Shown here: piece by piece, positions 40,501-54,881 of the stretch
Position numbering within the stretch: position 1 is the stretch's first letter
How the letters are laid out: every line of letters begins with the position of its first letter
Origin: Bolinopsis microptera
Taxonomy: Eukaryota > Ctenophora > Tentaculata > Lobata > Bolinopsidae
Length of the DNA: 64,000 nucleotides
NCBI RefSeq assembly: GCF_026151205.1
Contig: NC_087081.1
Coordinates: 8,551,246 to 8,615,245 of the forward strand
Direction: 5' to 3'
Notes under the pieces: generated by a model
Told to the model about the DNA's origin: nothing
What the model saw: the letters and a program-made list of their open reading frames with translations, nothing else
Databases searched by the model: none
Translations under genes and position numbers: made by a program

Positions 40501-43230
40501 TAGGATCCTGATTGAAACACGGGTTTACCTCATGCTAACGTCATTTTTCCTTTTGAATTACGTTCCAGGATTAGTAATGTCTGTAATTGTCGTTAGCATG
40601 CACATTGCACATAATCGTGACTAAAATCAAGTCTCAAAATCTTCAAATATTTTCTCGTTGAATAATCACTGTGAAAGCTTGATTCCATTTGCTTCTGATG
40701 TCACTTAACCGTTAAGATCCAGATTGAACCACGGGTTTACTCATGCTAAGTCATTTTCCTTTGGAATTACGTTCCAGATTAGTTGTCTGTTAATTGTCGT
40801 TAGCAGTCACATAATCGTGTCCTAAAAAATCAAGTCTCAAAATCTTTCAAATTACTTTTTCGCGTTGAGAAATACACTGTGAACGCCTTGGTATTTAGTA
40901 AATAACACCTAATGCACGTCTAATTATAATATATGCCTTAATTATTAGTCTGTTTGACAATCTTACCGATCATACTACTGTTAAACTGGGGGGGGGGAGG
41001 ATAGAGGCACAGGGAGACCTAAAGTGCAAAGAAACCTGATACTGCTGCTAAACTGCGCTGACTGTGCTAACTCAGACTGCTGCTGATTGCTGCTCTGTCG
41101 ATTGTAAAGTAAGGATATCTTATGTAAAGTGGAACTACATTGGATACTATAATTTCAATACAATGCTACCTAAGAGAATGTATGCTCAAACCCAGGATTG
41201 ATTGTATATAACAGTTAGTATACATTGTAATTTTGCATATTGTAATAATTATTTCAAACGGCAGATCTTTTTTCGTAAAAGAGAAACCTCTTTGCAGTCG
41301 ATTTGGGTCAAATTTCAGAAGTCTAGATCTAGAACCCAACTCTGATGAATATGGCAACTGCAGAAAATAATCTTGCTGAAAGTAATCGATGAATGTCCAC
41401 TCCGAAAAACTGTACATGACCAGGAGGACCGCATTGTAAAGGAGGACTGCGTCAAGCGTTGCCATATTTTGGAGAATGATTTTTGAAAACGTATATTTTT
41501 AGATATCAAGCCTATTTCAAAACACTGTATTGTATGATCTGATAGATTACTAACACAATTGTGGTTGCATATGATACCCAGGCTAGTTAGCGCTTTGAGT
41601 CCTCTGGATTATATTTAGATGATTTAATCACATTTTTTGAAAGTATAAACATGCCATTTTAGTATAGGTTAAAACAATACCAGTTTATGTAAAAATGTGA
41701 ACAATCGAATTAATTGCTACTAGACCGTTAAAAATCAAAATCGAACCAATTTTAATCTGGCTATCATTTTATGATACTTGATAGTGATCTTACGTCCAAA
41801 AACCCGCCCATATCGTTCTATAGAGAAATAGTTCTAGAAAAATCAATTATCGACTAACAATATGACTAAGTCCCCGATCAATTAAAGATTAATCAAATTT
41901 GTGATCCGGAATGACCATGTCATGCCAGGTCGTCCTTAGTCCCACTCCTGGTAAAAACGACTGATTTGTATGATTCATCTCCTGGAGACAGTGAAAGTCA
42001 GCGACTCATCTAACCAGACGGCAATCCAGCGGACAACAAAACATTCCTAGGTCCATCCACTCCTTCATAACTTAATAGGGTGGTGCTATCTTGCACTTGT
42101 CAGCCAACTTTCCCAGAGACTGTTCTCCGCCCTGCTTCCAATGGAGGTGACGTAGATAGATATGAAGCTTGTTTATAACTTGTGTCTCATCAAATACGTA
42201 ATTTAATTTTGTATATCACTGCTTGAGCAGCAGCAATCGTCTATTTCCTAGCGTTCGAATCATGTTCCCACGGTCGGGAATGATTATAATTAAGGTATTC
42301 CTCACGACCAGAGCATGTTTCTCGTGCCTTATTCTGTGTGATCCGTCTGCTCGAGTCAAATCCCCAAGCTACTCCTACTATGTGACAATGTTAGGTATCC
42401 TGATTGAACACGGATACTCACGCAACAACCGTCCTTATCCCTTAGAAATTAGGTGAGGTGTGATGTGGTCCCACTGCTCCTCATTAGTTTCATTGCTTTT
42501 CTTTCTCGACTACCTACACTCGTTAGTTTTGATTTTATCTGATGAATTGTCGTAACATGCAGGCACTTAACCCTTGATCGTATCAAAATTAATTTCCGAA
42601 TAACTTTTCATGTCGAGAAAATATCATTGTGAATGTTTGTCTTTAGTGAAAACACATACAGATGATCCTAATATATATTTTATTGAAACTCTCCTCAGAT
42701 TTGGATGTTTTACGTTCATCAAAGCTTTCTTGGGAATAGAAACTTTCAGCACCACACACATTGTCTCGATAGATGGTCAGTTGCAAAACAAAATCAGTCA
42801 AAATATGAAATTTGGGTCAATGAAAGCTGAAATTCGAAAATGTCCTACGTAGACTATTCTAAATTTTCATTGCATCACATTTCTCCGGTATACTGCTCCA
42901 TAACTTGATGGCACTTGTGTCCACTCTCACAGACCTTTACAAATTAAATAGTATTGAAAGAATAAAAATGCCGAATGTTGAATGCAGTTTTAATTTCAAA
43001 GTAAATGGACTTAATAATGAAACATTTTATCAACAAAAATTAAGACGGAAAAACGTGAACATCGATGTAATGACACATATGACATATATTGATTAAAATC
43101 AAAGTAAAACCAAATAATTTCTGGTTACATTCTCATATATTGATCTCACCTAAAAAAACCGCCCACTCTTTACAAAACAATACACTAAGTCCTATCAACT
43201 CTCGGTTAAAACAGAATAAAAATTACTAAC
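37540..43230. repeat. Cluster of diverged, indel-rich duplications within the long intron
   Basis: Several segments occur two or three times: the GCTTGAGCAGCAGCAAT block at ~37760, ~40258 and ~42220; a block of ~800 bp at ~39090-39900 and ~42380-43230; and a ~110-bp block at ~40498 and ~40720. The copies differ largely by single-base insertions and deletions. No open frame is conserved between copies, so I see no gene in this stretch. Confidence 0.7.
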
Positions 43231-43487
43231 ATTTTTTTATTTTTGATGCTTCGATTGTTCTATTAACGAGAAAATTTCAACACATTTCGTTCTGCATACT
43301 TATAACTGACTGATCCGTTGATTAAGCAAAGGGCCACGATGTTTCGTAGTAGCATCCAATCGTGGAGTGACAGAGTCCCTTGTCTCAAAGTATATTTGTT
43401 GCTGCTATACTTTCCTGAAATTTGATTTGTTATAAAGGCCTAAATTTAATGTTTACTTAAACTTAAAGTTAAAACCAACACATCTTA

Positions 43488-44075
43488 CTATAATAAAGAG
43501 CGAGACGATATATATATATTTATCGTCAATTTTACTGACACCACGGCATCAACTTTTCCTGAATTTCTGCAAAAACCGTCAAGATATCAACTGAAACTTT
43601 TTGACTGGGTCAAATGCATTTTAAGGGCCTTCAAATCAGCATGAAGAAATAAAAAATTGGCCAAGAAAGTAGAGTTTTATAGCCCAAAATTTGGTACACA
43701 AGTGATGCCTAAAAAACGCGAATTAAAATATTAATCAATGTTTTATTAACTTTTAAGGTTAGTAGACGGGTTCTGCTAGTTATTATAACTAGCAGGAGCC
43801 CGTATATATAACCTAAATGGTGTCAAACTTAAAATACTAAAAATAATTATTACCTATTTAATTTGGCGTTTTTGACACCACTTGGGGTACACATTTCGGC
43901 TCTAAAATCATTATTCCTGGCCAATTTTTTATTTTTTCATGCAGATTTGGAGGGCCATTTAAAGCATTTTACCAGCCCAATAAGTATCAGTTTTAATGCT
44001 TTTACGGTTTTTTGCAGAAGTCCGTTAAGTTGATGCCGTGGTGGTCAGATATATATCGTCTCGCTTTATATATAG
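43488..44075. mobile_element. Tc1/mariner-like MITE with long inverted arms
   Basis: Ends CTATAATAAAG... and ...CTTTATATATAG lie between TA dinucleotides (43486-43487 and 44076-44077), as for TA target duplication. The arms are ~270 bp and diverged (GAGACGATATATAT, CCACGGCATCAAC, AAAAAATTGGCCA shared in inverse). The centre is a tight palindrome, GTTCTGCTAGTTATTATAAC and its partner. There is no transposase. Confidence 0.8.
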
Positions 44076-44079
44076 TAAG

Positions 44080-47000
44080 AATATAAGAAAGTCTCGCGCA
44101 ATAAATACATAATAGCGATAACAGTTCTTTGAAATCAATAACACAAACTACTGCAATATGGTTTTGATCAATAGTGAATGTCCCGAATCTAGGGTGGTAA
44201 TTTACTATAATTAAATACTTGTTACTTGGGTCATAATTAATTAATCAATTGAATAATTAAGTAATTAATTATAATAAATTAGTTACTCTGTTACCTGGGT
44301 GATAATTAATTAATCAATTAAGTAATTGATTAATTAATTAATTAATTACTCTGTTTACCTGGGGATACCCATGCAGGCTCGTTTTCCAACAAGCGTTTTG
44401 AGCATCCTCCAAGTTTACATAATTAGTCGGGAAGCGTAAGAATAACGGAAACTAACCCAGGTCATGCACCAAACATCTGGGGAGAGTGACAATTATATAA
44501 ATTTAACAAACATCGTCATTTATATAAGAAATTCAAAGATGGGACCACATACTAAACAGAATCATTATCAGTACAATTAAAAAACTTCACACCAGGGTCA
44601 ACATGAAATGAAGGATATAAAGCTGTCGATAAGAAGAATAAAATAATTTTGATAAACTAACCTACACGATCATGAAAATTAAAAAATATAACAATCAACT
44701 ATAAACGCGCAATTAACCTCCACATTTTGAATTTCTGCTGTTAAACTCTGCCATAGCCTGAGGATCAGCACCGAACTCTTGTCTTCGCAAGCACCGGGAG
44801 GTGGAAGGTTTGTTGGTCACAGAAAACACAGCGCCTGGTTCACACAATGCTGAACGTCCTCTATGGACACTACGTTATCACCTGAATGTGGTTTCGGTCG
44901 AGAAGATGTTTAGCTTTTTGTTTTATTTCGAAAAGTGTTGGCTTTTTTATCTTTACCTCACACTGTAATATGCCTAAACGTAGAAACTCTCGCGAAATTC
45001 ATTACCGCTCAGAATTGGTATTTATTAAATATATCATACCCGTTTTGATGTCCAGCTCCACGAATCGTAGCTTTCTTTTACACTCCCTCTTTCGACTAGA
45101 AAGATTCCAAAGTTTATCATTAAAGGACATTGTCCAATGGGAGAAGATTTTTATTCCGGCTAGTACTTCAGATTGTTGATAGATGTTGTCCTCAAAAACA
45201 AATCTCAATCCTAATGCCACTTACGATTTAACTTAAAGTCTTAGGCGAATGCTATAGAGAAAGATCAAGTTTTTTAATTTTTGAGTTTGTCACCATGAAG
45301 GCACTCAATCCATGAATATGAGCTGTCAAATGCTCCCAGGGAAGATCTACATTATACCTACTTTATACTCTAGCTTTATATACTCTACTTTATACTCTAC
45401 TTTTATACTCTACTTATACCACCGCTGTTTACACAGAAACAGCTCAATTTGATACGTTCACAGTATCTGACTGATTTTCCGTTTTCAACCATTAGGTTGC
45501 TCTTCAACCAACATCTCTGAGTCGATGACTGAATTATTAGAATTATTAGAATTAGAATTAATTACACAGCAATACAATAAGAAAAAAATAATTTAAAGAA
45601 GCTTCAAACCCGCTGTGTCAGACATTCAAGCAAGTCATAAACTGTTAGAATAATACCCTTTCAACAGTGTGCTACTTTTTTCAGCCATTACAAACATTGT
45701 TGGGAGCAAAACTCAGAAAACTGAGACACTTACATTTCTACAAATGATCTGCAGCACGTAACCTGTGAGTAAGTTAAACACAAACTGTCCTCACGTAGCA
45801 GAGCGCTTCAGCTTCACAACACTCCTCGAGAGTGTAAGATGGGGTTAACGTCTAAATATCATCACCCCGTATCAACTCCTTCTCATCACAGTCCCAATAC
45901 CAGACGACACTTGAGCTGCTACTCTCCCGTCTGAGTAAAAATGACGAAGAATCTATTTTACAGTGGATGATGTCCGGTTGGGAGCTTTATTTTCAATTCA
46001 TTAAAGTTTAGGACTTTTAAAGAACATCACATTGCCCGAACACATACAAAGAATCCTTATAACGGTCTGGGATACTCCAAAATATCTTGTTTATGATACC
46101 CGTAAAATATTTATATGAAATATTGTAAGATCGTCAATATATAAAACCTTCAACACAACGCACGGCCTAAAAAATCATCTCACCCAGAGAAATAAATCCT
46201 GTTGAAATACATACCGAGCAAAGATAAAGCAAAAACTATCGACTCGATCGTTTATCTCAGGTCTGGCTCCGTTCTCCGAATACTTGACCCAGCAGTCTCC
46301 ATTGACTTAACAAACGCCACAGACTTTGCATCTGTTTCCTGTGGTTTCATATAATCGTTTACACCGTCCAATGAAAATCAAATAAACATCACTTTTTGTG
46401 CATTAAGAATGACGCTACGACGGGTGGAACGTATGGGTCAGAAATTTCAGATTTATTTCGCGTACGAAAAATAATGAATATAATACAAAAATAATGACTA
46501 TTCTCTTCCGTGTAACATTTATGGGACCAATTGGAAAATTGTACAATGGCTGAAATACTGATAGAGATCCTGACCTGGCTTCTGCAACACAATCCATGAC
46601 AGACGAAACACCTGAGACCGTCTAATTCAGCTCCCAGAATTCGAAGTTAGTTTTCACGCAGTTTGTTGTTCAGCATTGAACAACCTGAAATATCATTTCT
46701 TTTAACTTCAATTAAAAGATGTTGATTCTGGTGGGAGGTGAGAGTGGTGAAACATATTTTGAACAGTGAATTTGTGATTTGAACGGCTAATAATCATAAT
46801 CAAAGCTGATTAGTTTGGTTTTCATTATTGTCAAGTGTCAAAAAATGTATTATCCCTACCTTGACCAGGCAAGTTAGCGCGACACATCCAACTTTTGGGC
46901 GGGGTTTTCTGACCGAACATGTAGGTTCTTCAACCAGCAGTCCCGGGTGCCATAGTACGTCAGCGACAGACATCCTGTTTTTTTCCGCACTGAAAGTATG

Positions 47001-49424
47001 TGATTGTGTATTTAAAAGCCAATATTTTGAGGAAAAAAAGTGAAAATATCAACACGATTATGGATGTTTTCCTGTATAATTTTCAATTTTACTTTTAAAA
47101 TAAAAACTTATTTAAATTGAAAAAAGTTTAATGATTGTACAAACCAAGCAAAGACAGGATTCGCAGAGGTCGACGTTTGTTATTTTCTTGATATCAACTC
47201 CTTGTAGTCAAATCCTGGACAAAACACTTCCTTGCGCTGAAGAAAGAATTGAGAATTGATATTTTGCTCAAGTTTTAATTGGGCATATTTCGAATAATAT
47301 AACCGCAAGATCATTACAAATGTTTTGAATGCATAGCAAGGCTTATTACTATCAACTAATAACAAAATTTTTCGAAAATCATTTTTTGTATAAAGGACTC
47401 ATATATTGTTTTAAAAGGACTCATATATTGTATAACTATAACTGTAAGGACTCATAATAAGAAGAACAAAAAACGAAGCTTGAAGCGCAAATGTAACTTA
47501 ACTTACCATCTACGCAGAGCACGTAAATCAATCCCAGAAAGGTGATAGAAACGAGGCGGTCCTTTTGATACAACCAACTCAAGCCTTTAATACTATAACC
47601 GATACCGCAATTAAAATTGAATGGTAAAATTAAAAATAGCTCTGCCTATTTAATAGTTACTTCTCGAATATATCAATCATGTCCCCATCGAAAGGATCTA
47701 CAGTAATATGAAACAGAGAAACGCCTGCATCTTAGATTCAGAACACGATGAGAGTTATATAGACTATATCAATGCAGGTATAGTGCTTTATTTTTCGGCG
47801 ACGGCTTATAGTTCTTGACCGAGGTCCTTTTTCTTAATTCTTAGATAACTTAACTAAATATTCACACGTGTTCGAGCGATGACCCCTTGAGCAAAGCACG
47901 TGTCACTCCGCTGCACATTGCAACAAAGTCTCGGGCGAAGAAAGTATGGTACACACTACCTTAACCGTCATTGGCCAAATAAATCCTTCAGCTTCCTGTT
48001 ATTGGCTGGTTGCACTTGTGTAACATTGTTGCTCTTGGAATTCACCGAAGTAAAATAAGTGTCTTGATACAAAAGTCAAACTAGGCAAAATCGCGGTGAC
48101 TTTGCGGCGAAAGATTTAATGTATTTGCAGAGCTAAGTTAGATGTCATAAATTCGTTAACTAGCTTGTTAGTATAGATAGATTAGGGAGCGACAGGCTCG
48201 TCAGGCAAAACAATAGCATATATATTAATAATCTTGAGTGTTAATAAGATCTAAACAGACTCTTCTTCATGATGTTGTTACACGAATTATGAATTAGGGA
48301 TGCACTGGTTCGTAGGATTAGGGTTATGAAAATAACTAGTTGGTTTGTGTGTAGATAGTAAGTCTGTGCGGCTTCTATTGATAATAGAAAATTATTATAA
48401 TTATTACGTAAGAATTATTATAAAAGTTATGTTTATATTTTAAAAAAAGGAGAGTAACTTATATATTGAGGCACTTTCCTTGAACCTATCGAGAATGACT
48501 CGGACCGAAAATTTTCTAAATCGAAATTATTTTCAAAGTTTTTCTGGAAACTACTTTTGTTTATGTTTCATGCTACCATGAGCATTATGAGCCGAAAATA
48601 TTTTGTCGGACCGTACCTACATTCGGAAGGCTGTGGATGTAATTAGTTATTAGTTCCATATAATTATAAAGAACGTGATATTTAGCCCTCGGATTTAAAG
48701 GAGAATGTGCAAGTTTGATCCTCAGACTCAGAGAACTGGAATAATTTGGAATAATAATGGCAAACGTCAAAAATCTGAGCCTTGCTGACGTCAGCAGCAA
48801 GAGAGAAATTATTCCACTGCGAACTCATGTTTAGGATATGACAACTTTTTAAATTCAGTCAACTATAATTTCTATCATCGGATTCGGACTAAACTATATT
48901 TAGTTTAGTCGAGATATTATACAATTTTTAAATATTCTAAGTATCAAATTATGGCATGATCACTTTCTTGATCGTCGGCTCCCTCGTTCACTTCTTCGGA
49001 GTTATTATTTACCTCCACACACTGCAAAAATTTACACTGAAATGCAGGAGGTCAAATAAAAAATATTTTTCAAAAAGCAGGTATTAGAATTATTACTGGT
49101 ATGATGCTTCACGCATGGAATATTTAATGCACGATAACCTCATAACCTATTTTTAGGAAGATGACCTGTGATATGATCATAAAATCTGGTCATATTTTGT
49201 ATTTGTTGTTTTGACACAACTTCCATAATCATAGACACTGATCTACAGATATTTTGACATTTTTTACTGCTTAACGACTGCCTTTCTTGCTCATTGTAAT
49301 TGTATGAAAAATAAATTTACAAATTATCTGCTACGGTAAAATTTTTGAAACACAAAAAAAAGATGAAAAAATTTGGATTTTTCATGGTTTTGAATGCCTT
49401 CGAGCGTTCATTTTAATGTCCCTT
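44080..49424. other. Long gene-free intron stretch
   Basis: AT-rich. Contains two copies of a ~60-bp ATTAATTAATCAATT-type block followed by CTCTGT(T)TACCTGGG (44225-44360) and a decamer-like TTTATACTCTAC array (45355-45415). Short open frames (for example 44886-45179, 46389-46592, 48585-48800) have no domain or splice context, and I do not call them genes. Confidence 0.45.
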
Positions 49425-49475
49425 CATAATTATGTCCCTTCATAGTTATGTCCCTTCATAGTTATGTCCGTTCAA
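49425..49475. repeat. 16-bp minisatellite (ATGTCCCTTCATAGTT)
   Basis: About three and a half tandem units, the last with one substitution. Confidence 0.85.
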
Positions 49476-49740
49476 ATAAGGTCATATAAGGTATATCACA
49501 TAACCAGCGAGTCCACCCTGCATTATAAGGAGTAAGAAATGTTAACTTTCAGAGATAACCTTAGAACGTTGCAACGGCTATCTTGAATAGTCTACACTCT
49601 ACATGGGCATATGTTTATTGGTGTAATAAAACAAGGTACGATGAATGTTTCTTTGTTTAAAGTGGGCAATAGAGACGAGTTGTCTCCTTATAATCACCAT
49701 TGGATAACGGTTATATGTTTTTTATACATCTCACGGCTTG

Positions 49741-52700
49741 CAATAGCCTCGTGATGCTAAGGAGAATATTTCAACTAATGTTAAGGTTCGCTGAGACCTA
49801 TTGACGGGGCACGTTTTACATTTTCTTATTGTCCTGCTGGTTTGTTTACCAGCCTCATAGAGCTAGCTCTGTGAGGCTGACCACCATACCAACAATTTAT
49901 CGCATATTTTTACGTTAACCTAACCAGCTGATGGTCATATTGATTATCATGAAATAAATGTTATTTATAATGAATCTGGTTAATACATTAAAATCCCAAA
50001 TTGACGTGGAATTTGGACGTGTCACAGTTCAAATTTGAGTGAGCCGCCCTGTCAGGCTGTCAATAGCTGTCTAGGAGCTAGTCGGCTCTTAAATGTAAAA
50101 ACCGCCGGATATGACCGGTGCTGGGGTTTTTCATAATGATCATAGTTCCGTACCTCTGTAGCTATTCCCACGATAGAAATCCTATTTTGATTCACGGCCG
50201 TAATGAATGGATTTCCAGTAGATTTCATTCGAAGTCGAATCACTTCGGGCTTATCTTGATAGCTTTGAGCTATTGCAAATCAATTGCTCCTCTTCTCACT
50301 AACTATCGGACGATTTACGTACTAAAGTTCGATAACGAAAGTTCGTGGTTTTCGAATGTCACTATACTACTATACTAATGAACGTTATAAATTCGAGATC
50401 CTGGTGGAACCTACAGGTGGACATGACAAGGATTAAGTTCCCCTAGCTAACTGTGAATAAACTTAATAGTCACTTCTGCTTGAGCGAGCATGCTGTCTCT
50501 TTTACACAAAAAACTCAGTTACAGTCTTTACCGGTGCGAGAGTCTTGGTAATGTCTTTAGCTAAGTCAGTCTCTCCTGCTCCAGTTTTAGATTGCCTAGC
50601 TCCAAGTCATCTAAAATTCCGTGCACTGCATCAGTTATCCGGTCATATCTCTCCTGCACAGCGAGCTCCAACGGGTTTTGTAGTCTCGTTGCAGTCTGAG
50701 TTCCTTTCCGTGCTTCAACAAACAACACTAACTACGTCTGACCATACAACCTCCAAGTTACCTACTAGATACAATAATGCAACATTTCAATTTTCACTGC
50801 CACAAATTCATACGCACATACCATCACACTAAAAATTATGCTAGCATTAGCACTGGGTTTTAACTTTACAAACTGAGAAATAGATTCGAAAAATATGTTA
50901 AATGTTGGCCATTTTACCATAATAAAAATTTGTTGATTATCGCGATAATTCTCGAAAATTTTCGCGATAATCGATAAATCATTAATGATTTTTGGGAAAT
51001 TTTTGCCGATAATATCGGTTGGCAACCCTAATCTTGATATCTTTGAGCAACTAAAGTTCGTGGCTTTCAAGTGTCACCATACTATAACTACACTAGTGAA
51101 TTTTATAAATTCATAAGGTAAAACCTACAGGAGGACTGAGGACATGACAATTAGGGTTAAGTTTGACCCAACTTCCCGAGCTTACCGGGTTTTACCATGT
51201 GTCAGGAGCCGTTGGGACGATTATAATGTAAATAGTCCACCCCGGGTTTGACCAGGTGACATTTGAATCCACCGCTGTAGTATCGGTTGTTATCTATCAT
51301 ACGTTCAATAATCACTGTTCTAACAGTGACCTGTTACTCTGGTCGGCGCCTAGCTGCTGCATCTGCACGAGATCAAATGAGAAACTGAGAGGGTGCACGT
51401 GAACGCTAACAGGGTGCATGTCAGCACATGACCCATGAAGCAAATTCTTAGTTGCCTGTTTAAATTCCTTCTTCATTTATCGTGTTAGTTGAAAATTCCA
51501 TTTTTAATCAATATTCAGTCAGAACTTTAAACCAGGGGGAAGCGATCCATAATTGGCATCCGTACGGCAAATATAAAGTGGTGTGAAGCGTTCATACACA
51601 CGTTCATTAAGTTATTCTGTTACACACAATTTTAAGCTTCTTTGTAAACAATAGCCTCGTGATGCTAAGGAGAATATTTCAACTAATGTTAAGGTTCGCT
51701 GAGACCTATTGACGGGACATGTTTTACATTTTCTTATTGTCCTGCTGGTTTGTTGACCAGCCTCATAGAGCTAACTCTGTGAGGCTGGTCACCATACCAA
51801 CAATTTATTTCTATATTTTTTACACGCTTACCTAACCAGCTGCAATGGTCATATTGATTATCGTGACATAAATGTTATTTATAATGAATCTGGTTAATAC
51901 ATTAAAATCCCAATTTAACGTGGAATTTGGATGTGTCACAGTTCAAATTTGAGTGAGCCGCCTTGTCAGGCTGTCAATAGCTGTCTAGGAGCTAGTCGGC
52001 TCGTAAATGTAAAAACCGCCGGATATGACCGGTACCGGGGTTTCTCATAATGATCATAGTTCCATACCTCTGTAGCTATTCCCACGATAGAAATCATATT
52101 TTGATTCACGGCCGTAATGAATGGATTTCCAGTAGATTTCATTCGAAGTCGAATCACTTCGGGCTTATCTTGATAGCTTTGAGCTATTGCAAATCAATTG
52201 CTCCTCTTCTCACTAACTATCGGACGATTTACGTACTAAAGTTCGATAACGAAAGTTCGTGGTTTTCGAATGTCAGGGTAAAGATACAGTTAAACTGCGA
52301 AGGCACAACACCAAACCAACCCTACTCTATCTCCCAAAAACAACCTTCTCCTGGTCGGCCATGTCCCTCATCCTGCACTTGACCCCCGCAGAGGTCTCAA
52401 GCCCATCGGAGCACAAATGAGCGAGAAACGGGGAAGCCTTAGCTACCGGGCCAAGGACTGCATCACTAGCATCGAAATACGGATATAGCCTCCCTTTTAC
52501 ATGCGTTCAACCGGCACCCGAACCACACGCTGTTTCTTAGACATAACTTCCCACTTACATCAGTGTCTTCTTGCATCAACTGGCATCGGCAAGTGGCGAC
52601 ACTGTGTAGACTCAACCCTGAGCTTGATCAGAATCTATAATACTATACTAATGAACGTTATAAATTCGAGATCCTGGTGGAACCTACAACTGGACATGAC

Positions 52701-54881
52701 AAGGATTAAGTTCCCCTAGCTAACTGTGAATAAACTTAATGATCACTTCTGCTTGAGCGAGCATGCTGTCTCTTTTACACAAAAAACTCAGTTACAGTCT
52801 TTACCGGTGCGAGAGTCTTGGTAATGTCGTTAGCTAAGTCAGTCTCTCCTGCTCCAGTTTTAGATTGCCTAGCTCCAAGTCATCTAAAATTCCGTGCACT
52901 GCATCAGTTATCCGGTCATATCTCTCCTGCACAGCGAGCTCCAACGGGTTTTGTAGTCTCGTTGCAGTCTGAGTTCCTTTCCGTGCTTCAACAAACAACA
53001 CTAACTACGTCTGACCATACAACCTCCAAGTTACCTACTAGATACAATAATGCAACATTTCAATTTTCACTGCCACAAATTCATACACACATACCATCAC
53101 ACTAAAAATTATGCTAGCATTAGCACTGGGTTTTAACTTTACAAACTGAGAAATAGATTCGAAAAATATGTTAAATGTTGGCCATTTTACCATAATAAAA
53201 ATTTGTTGATTATCGCGATAATTCTCGAAAATTTTCGCGATAATCGATAAATCATTAATGATTTTTGGGAAATTTTTGCCGATAATATCGGTTGGCAACC
53301 CTAATCTTGATAGCTTTGAGCAACTAAAGTTCGTGGCTTTCAAGTGTCACCATACTATAACTACACTAGTGAATTTTATAAATTCATAAGGTAAAACCTA
53401 CAGGAGGACTGAGGACATGACAATTAGGGTTAAGTTTGACCCAACTTCCCGAGCTTACCGGGTTTTACCATGTGTCAGGAGCCGTTGGGACGATTAATGT
53501 AAATAGTCCACCCCGGGTTTGACCAGGTGACATTTGAATCCACCGCTGTAGTATCGGTTGTTATCTATCATACGTTCAATAATCACTGTTCTAACAGTGA
53601 CCTGTTACTCTGGTTGGCACCTAGCTGCTGCATCTGCACGAGATCAAATGAGAAACTGAGAGGGTGCACGTGAACGCTAACAGGGTGCATGTCAGCACAT
53701 GACCCATGAAGCAAATTCTTAGTTGCCTGTTTAAATTCCTTCTTCATTTATCGTGTTAGTTGAAAATTCCATTTTTAATCAATCTTCAGTCAGAACTTTA
53801 AACCAGGGGGAAGCGATCCATAATTGGCATCCGTACGGCAAATATAAACTATAAAGTGGTGTGAAGCGTTCATACTCACGTTCATCAAGTTATTCTGTTA
53901 CACACAATTTTAAGCTTCTTTGTTAACAATAGCTTCGTGATGCTAAGGAGAATATTTCAACTAATGTTAAGGTTCGCTGAGACCTATTGACGGGACATGT
54001 TTTACATTTTCTTATTGTCCTGCTGGTTTGTTGACCAGCCTCATAGAGCTAACTCTGTGAGGCTGGTCACCATACCAACAATTTATTTCTATATTTTTTA
54101 CACGCTTACCTAACCAGCTGCAATGGTCATATTGATTATCGTGACATAAATGTTATTTATAATGAATCTGGTTAATACATTAAAATCCCAATTTAACGTG
54201 GAATTTGGACGTGTCACAGTTCAAATTTGAGTGAGCCGCCTTGTCAGGCTGTCAATAGCTGTCTAGGAGCTAGTCGGCTCGTAAATGTAAAAACCGCCGG
54301 ATATGACCGGTGCCGGCGTTTCTCATAATGATCATAGTTCCATACCTCTGTAGCTATTCCCACGATAGAAATCCTATTTTGATTCACGGCTGTGATGAAT
54401 GGATTTCCAGTAGATTTCATTCGAAGTCGAATCACTTCGGGCTTATCTTGATAGCTTTGAGCTATTGTAAACCAATTGCTCCTCTTCTCACTAACTATCG
54501 GACGATTTACGTACCAAAGTTCGATAACGAAAGTTCGTGATTTTCGAATGTCACTATACTACTATACTAATGAACGTTATAAATTCGAGATCCTGGTGGA
54601 ACCTACAGGTGGACATGACAAGGATTAAGTTCCCCTAGCTAACTGTGAATAAACTGTCTCTTTTACACAAAAACTCAGTTACAGTCTTGAACGGTGCGAG
54701 AGTCTTGGCAATGTCTTTAGATAAGTCAGTCTCTCACTCTCTCCTGCTCTAATTTTAGATTGCCTAGCTCCAATTAGTCATTTAAAATTCCGTGTACTAC
54801 ATCAGTTATCTGGGCATATATCTCTCCAACATACTGCACAGCGAGCTCCAACGGGTTTTGTAGTCTCGTTGCAGTCTGAGT
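49741..54881. repeat. Three tandem ~1.9-kb units (recent segmental duplication)
   Basis: Units start CAATAGC(C/T)TCGTGATGCTAAGG at 49741, 51649 and 53927. Units 1 and 2 are ~1.9 kb (unit 2 is longer by an insertion) and differ at only a few percent of sites. Unit 3 stops matching at ~54881. Each holds the same short open frames (for example 63 residues on the - strand at 50052, 51966 and 54244; 95 residues on the + strand at 50545 and 52818), which I take as incidental. Units 1 and 2 contain a CGATAATATCGGTTGGCAAC segment resembling hAT-type terminal sequence. Confidence 0.92.
52276..52640 (+). mobile_element. ~370-bp insertion in tandem unit 2, LINE-3'-end-like
   Basis: Unit 2 carries ~370 bp absent from unit 1 at the position after GAATGTCA. 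The + strand frame LLLVGHVPHPALDPRRG ... SLSYRAKDCITS resembles the GHV-x-R-M ... K-R ... R-x-K-D-x-I end of LINE proteins. It may be a truncated LINE fragment or a retrocopy. No clear target duplication is visible. Confidence 0.5.

Noticed and set aside
41166-41465. 99-codon frame on the - strand (MATLDAVLLYNAVLLV...)
   Set aside because: It looks protein-like in places but has no family match and lies in the indel-rich intron region, so I could not support it as a gene.
50052-54435. 63- and 95-residue frames repeated in the tandem units
   Set aside because: They recur with the segmental duplication and carry no recognisable domain or splice signals.
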